Both the position numbers and the translations under genes were made by a program. This document shows positions 17,875 to 20,049 of a DNA stretch of 20,049 bases, one piece after another (position 1 is the stretch's first letter; every line of letters begins with the position of its first letter). Under the pieces are notes generated by a model. That model made no database searches. It was not told where the DNA came from and was given only the letters and a program-made list of their open reading frames with translations. Source of the DNA: Apostichopus leukothele (taxonomy: Eukaryota; Echinodermata; Holothuroidea; Aspidochirotida; Stichopodidae); the NCBI GenBank assembly GCA_010014835.2, contig JAAAKB020216864.1:1-20049 (forward strand). The letters are read 5' to 3'.

Positions 17875-18797
17875 CTGCAAATACAAGGAAAGTTATAACA
17901 ATTGATGAGTCTCCTGGTGCACTGGTGGTATGACAAAATACATGACATTTCTTATGAGGGAAACTGTACAGAACACTCATACTTTGTGTAGAGTACTTGT
18001 GAGATACGTAATACAGATGGTATCTACAGTATTCTGTGGCTTGCACAATGCCCTTGTATACTACTTCTGCCAAACTTTCATGATATCAGATATCTGAATT
18101 ACCTGAACAAAATTTATTCCCCCAAAAATATTTAAGATATATGCCTTATGGGCAAAATCATTCGCTGAACATTTTATCATCTTTAGTGTTTCTTTTAAAC
18201 CTGGTCAAAGGTTAACCTACTTCAAAGGATAGTATAGACAGACATAGTATCTTCTTCCCAACAAACCCCTGTTACCTAAGAGTTCACTTATTGGCCATTA
18301 AACATTTTCAATGTTCCGTGTGGAAGATTTTTTTCTGAATTCAATTAGTAACATATATATACTTCAAGGATAAGCCAGCATATTAGCTTCTAAAATTAAT
18401 CAATGTTGTGTCTGAATAATCTATACAGCACTAAATTACTACAATAAACAAAACTTTTAACAAGTTGTAACCACTCTATTCTGAGTTTCCCGCTATTAAA
18501 ATCCATAAATTAATGACACAAGGACCCCTTGAGCTGATATGCAGAAAATAGAAATCCACAATACACGATTATCTGTCATATTGATCAAACATTTTTTATG
18601 ACAAAGCATGTAAATGCCAGGTTGAATAGGCCTCACTGTGCCATACACTGAGAATGGTAGAATAGTAATTTAGGTTCGTTTAACCAGAAAGCCAGTAGGC
18701 TTAGTGATTCCTTGCAGTACAAGTTTAATATGGCATCACCTGATTTATAGAGCAACTGAGGCAAATGTTCCCTGAAGTCAGTTACCAGAACATCATA
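17875..18797. other. Upstream region of TRMT61A, nothing recognised
   Basis: Frames at 17870-18073 (-) and 18633-18893 (-) have no recognisable family; the second overlaps a repeat. No core promoter motif can be named with confidence. A CpG-rich promoter is not apparent. Confidence 0.5.
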
Positions 18798-18862
18798 CCA
18801 GATAACTTGATCATTGTAAAGGTAGTATCCATCTGAATGTAGATTACATATAACAGTCACTA
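18798..18862 (+). repeat. Second copy of the head segment
   Basis: CCAGATAACTTGATCATTGT and onward matches 10436-10500, including ATAACAGTCA at the equivalent offset. As at the first copy, repeat-unit sequence (GCAGACTTTGACCTCTGTTG) follows downstream, here at about 18932. Confidence 0.75.
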
Positions 18863-18924
18863 TGACAGTTAGTGACACAGAAAAGCCATTCATCAGAAAA
18901 ATGATTGAGTTTGGAAGCTAATAC

Positions 18925-18980
18925 AGGTTTGCAGACTTTGACCTCTGTTGAATTAAAATGACCTTCCATCAGCATCATAT
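18925..18980 (+). repeat. Partial 145-bp unit after the head segment
   Basis: CAGGTTTGCAGACTTTGACC, then TCTGTTGAATTAAAATGACC, matches the half-site region of the unit. The remainder of the unit is missing or unrecognisable. Confidence 0.55.
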
Positions 18981-19319
18981 TTGTGTAAATATTTGGACAA
19001 TATCTGTCACTAAATGTTCTTGTACTAGTAGAGGCAGGTCAAGTGTTTTGTGTCAAATTAAGTCCCTGAGAATTCATAGCAGTGTAAGATATTGGGCAGT
19101 ATTTCTGATTAAACTTTTGCCTGAAAAACGTCTCGAATCGTACAAAATTTAGCAACCAGAATGTAAAAATGCATTGTGGTTTTGTTAATGTAACATGAGC
19201 AGTTTTCTTCATGAATCTGACGTAATGTAGTGAGGGCGGGTTCAACATACTTGATCTTAGTAATGCAATGAATAGCAGTGTGATGTCGCAAACAATAAAT
19301 TCACAATGACACAGGCTGT
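18981..19319. other. Spacer without recognised features
   Basis: Short overlapping frames on both strands (for example 19039-19332 on -) match nothing recognisable and continue into the repeat. Confidence 0.5.
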
Positions 19320-19609
19320 CTTGAAATGACAAATGACCTCAACAACAGGCTTCTTGTACTACATGTGATATATATCAACATACTATATATGACACCTCTC
19401 CTTTTTTAAATATTGTGTAATACATGGTTTTCACAATTTGACCCCTGGTGACCTCGCCCTACAACATTAGGCTTCTTGTCTCTCAATGTGGTACAATTAC
19501 ATACCAAATATGCGATCTGTCAAACTTCCCTTGTGATATTATGTTTAGGAAAGTACTTTAGTGTAGAGAGACAGGTAAGAGGAGGGTGAAGTAAATGTTT
19601 GGCATTTGT

Positions 19610-19632
19610 TGACTTCAAATGACCTTTGACCT
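19610..19632 (+). promoter_or_regulatory. Perfect DR1 cluster (block H, first)
   Basis: TGACTT at 19610, TGACCT at 19620 and TGACCT at 19627, in the standard 10- and 7-base steps. Confidence 0.5.
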
Positions 19633-19759
19633 CCACCAAAAGCAACAACAGGTTCCTTAAATTTGGTATGGTGCATATATACAAACTAAATATGAGATCT
19701 GTCCAAGGTTCCCTTCTTGCAATATCATGTTAACAAGATTTTCACAATTTAACCGCTGA

Positions 19760-19780
19760 TGACCCCATGACCTTTGACCT
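19760..19780 (+). promoter_or_regulatory. Perfect DR1 cluster (block H, second)
   Basis: TGACCC at 19760, TGACCT at 19768 and TGACCT at 19775. A two-base deletion shortens the first step to 8 while the DR1 stays perfect. Confidence 0.5.
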
Positions 19781-19894
19781 CCACCAAAAACAATAGGCTT
19801 CTTGTACTCATGTGGTACTTCTACACATCAAATACAAGGTCTGCCAAGCTTCCATTATTGAGATAGATATCTTGTGTACAAGGTTTTCACAATA

Positions 19895-19927
19895 TGACCC
19901 CTGGCGACCCTAAATGACCTTTGACCT
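19895..19927 (+). promoter_or_regulatory. Four-half-site cluster with perfect DR1 (block H, third)
   Basis: TGACCC at 19895, CGACCC at 19905, TGACCT at 19915 and TGACCT at 19922. This keeps the full four-hexamer layout with one mismatch. Confidence 0.5.
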
Positions 19928-19972
19928 CCCACAAAAACTATAGGCTTCTTGTACTCAATGTGGTTCATATAC

Positions 19973-20049
19973 CCAGGGTTTTTGTTAAGAAATGTAGTAG
20001 GTGGGTCAAGTTGAAAAGTAGGCGGGACTGTCTGTACGCGGACATGGGG
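19973..20049. other. Start of a different, more GC-rich sequence cutting block H
   Basis: After ATATACCCAGGGTTTTTGTT the sequence leaves the repeat unit and becomes G-rich (GTAGGTGGGTC, GTAGGCGGGAC, GCGGACATGGGG). It may be the edge of another inserted repeat truncated by the window end. Confidence 0.4.

Larger units (their letters stand above)
19320..19972 (+). repeat. 145-bp repeat block H (best preserved)
   Basis: Four to five units. Three consecutive perfect DR1 sites lie at 19620, 19768 and 19915, spaced 148 and 147 bases. Units keep the order half-site cluster, ACCAAAAACAATAGGCTTCT, TGTACTCAATGTGGTACTTC, CACATCAAATA, and TTGAGATA...GTACAAGGTTTTCACAAT. The last unit breaks off near 19972, where different sequence begins. 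Confidence 0.92.

Noticed and set aside
17870-18073. 67-codon frame on the - strand ending near the candidate 5' exon
   Set aside because: It begins at a TTG, has no recognised domain, and its end merely reads through the proposed acceptor.
18633-18893. 86-codon frame on the - strand
   Set aside because: It overlaps the repeated head segment, whose other copy does not keep the same frame.
9911-19972. The spaced repeats considered as a CRISPR-like array
   Set aside because: The unit is continuous tandem DNA without unique spacers, and the host is a eukaryote.
1-20049. LTR retroelements, Polintons or other virus-like elements
   Set aside because: No long terminal repeats, primer-binding site or recognisable viral-type protein fragment was seen on either strand.

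Overview
The window is animal nuclear DNA. Two protein genes are split by GT-AG introns, the sequence is AT-rich, and most of its length is introns and repeats. The proteins resemble their vertebrate orthologues closely, but the repeats are not vertebrate-like. A marine invertebrate is the best guess, possibly an echinoderm or another invertebrate deuterostome. The assignment rests on repeat style and is weak.

Left part (1-5078, + strand): the last six coding exons of CNOT11, a subunit of the CCR4-NOT mRNA deadenylase complex, with the stop at 5076-5078. Its earlier exons lie beyond the left edge. The introns hold a 68-bp tandem repeat at the left edge, a (TAAG)n microsatellite, a possible decayed copy of an exon end, and a 41-bp tandem repeat with a higher-order module.

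Middle (5079-8865): the interval between two tail-to-tail genes. It has the CNOT11 3' UTR, a 65-68-bp tandem repeat, a perfect 29-nt palindrome, and fragments of small DNA-transposon-like repeats lying close to the end of the second gene.

Right part (8866-17548, - strand): a complete TRMT61A coding region in four exons, giving a 340-residue protein. It is the SAM-dependent catalytic subunit of the tRNA m1A58 methyltransferase. A short noncoding 5' exon may lie at 17834-17874. All three introns, and the DNA upstream of the gene, carry blocks of one tandem repeat with a unit of roughly 145 bp, always in the + orientation and therefore antisense to the gene.

The most notable signal is in that repeat. 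Each well-kept unit holds four nuclear-receptor-type half-sites (TGACCY, the complement of RGGTCA) starting 10, 10 and 7 bases apart. The last two form a DR1 element, perfect at six places in the window. Some blocks end in a CA-rich, hairpin-bearing tail, and a shared 'head' sequence precedes two blocks, so this looks like a composite mobile repeat. The two host genes have no direct functional link: one acts in mRNA decay, the other in tRNA modification.
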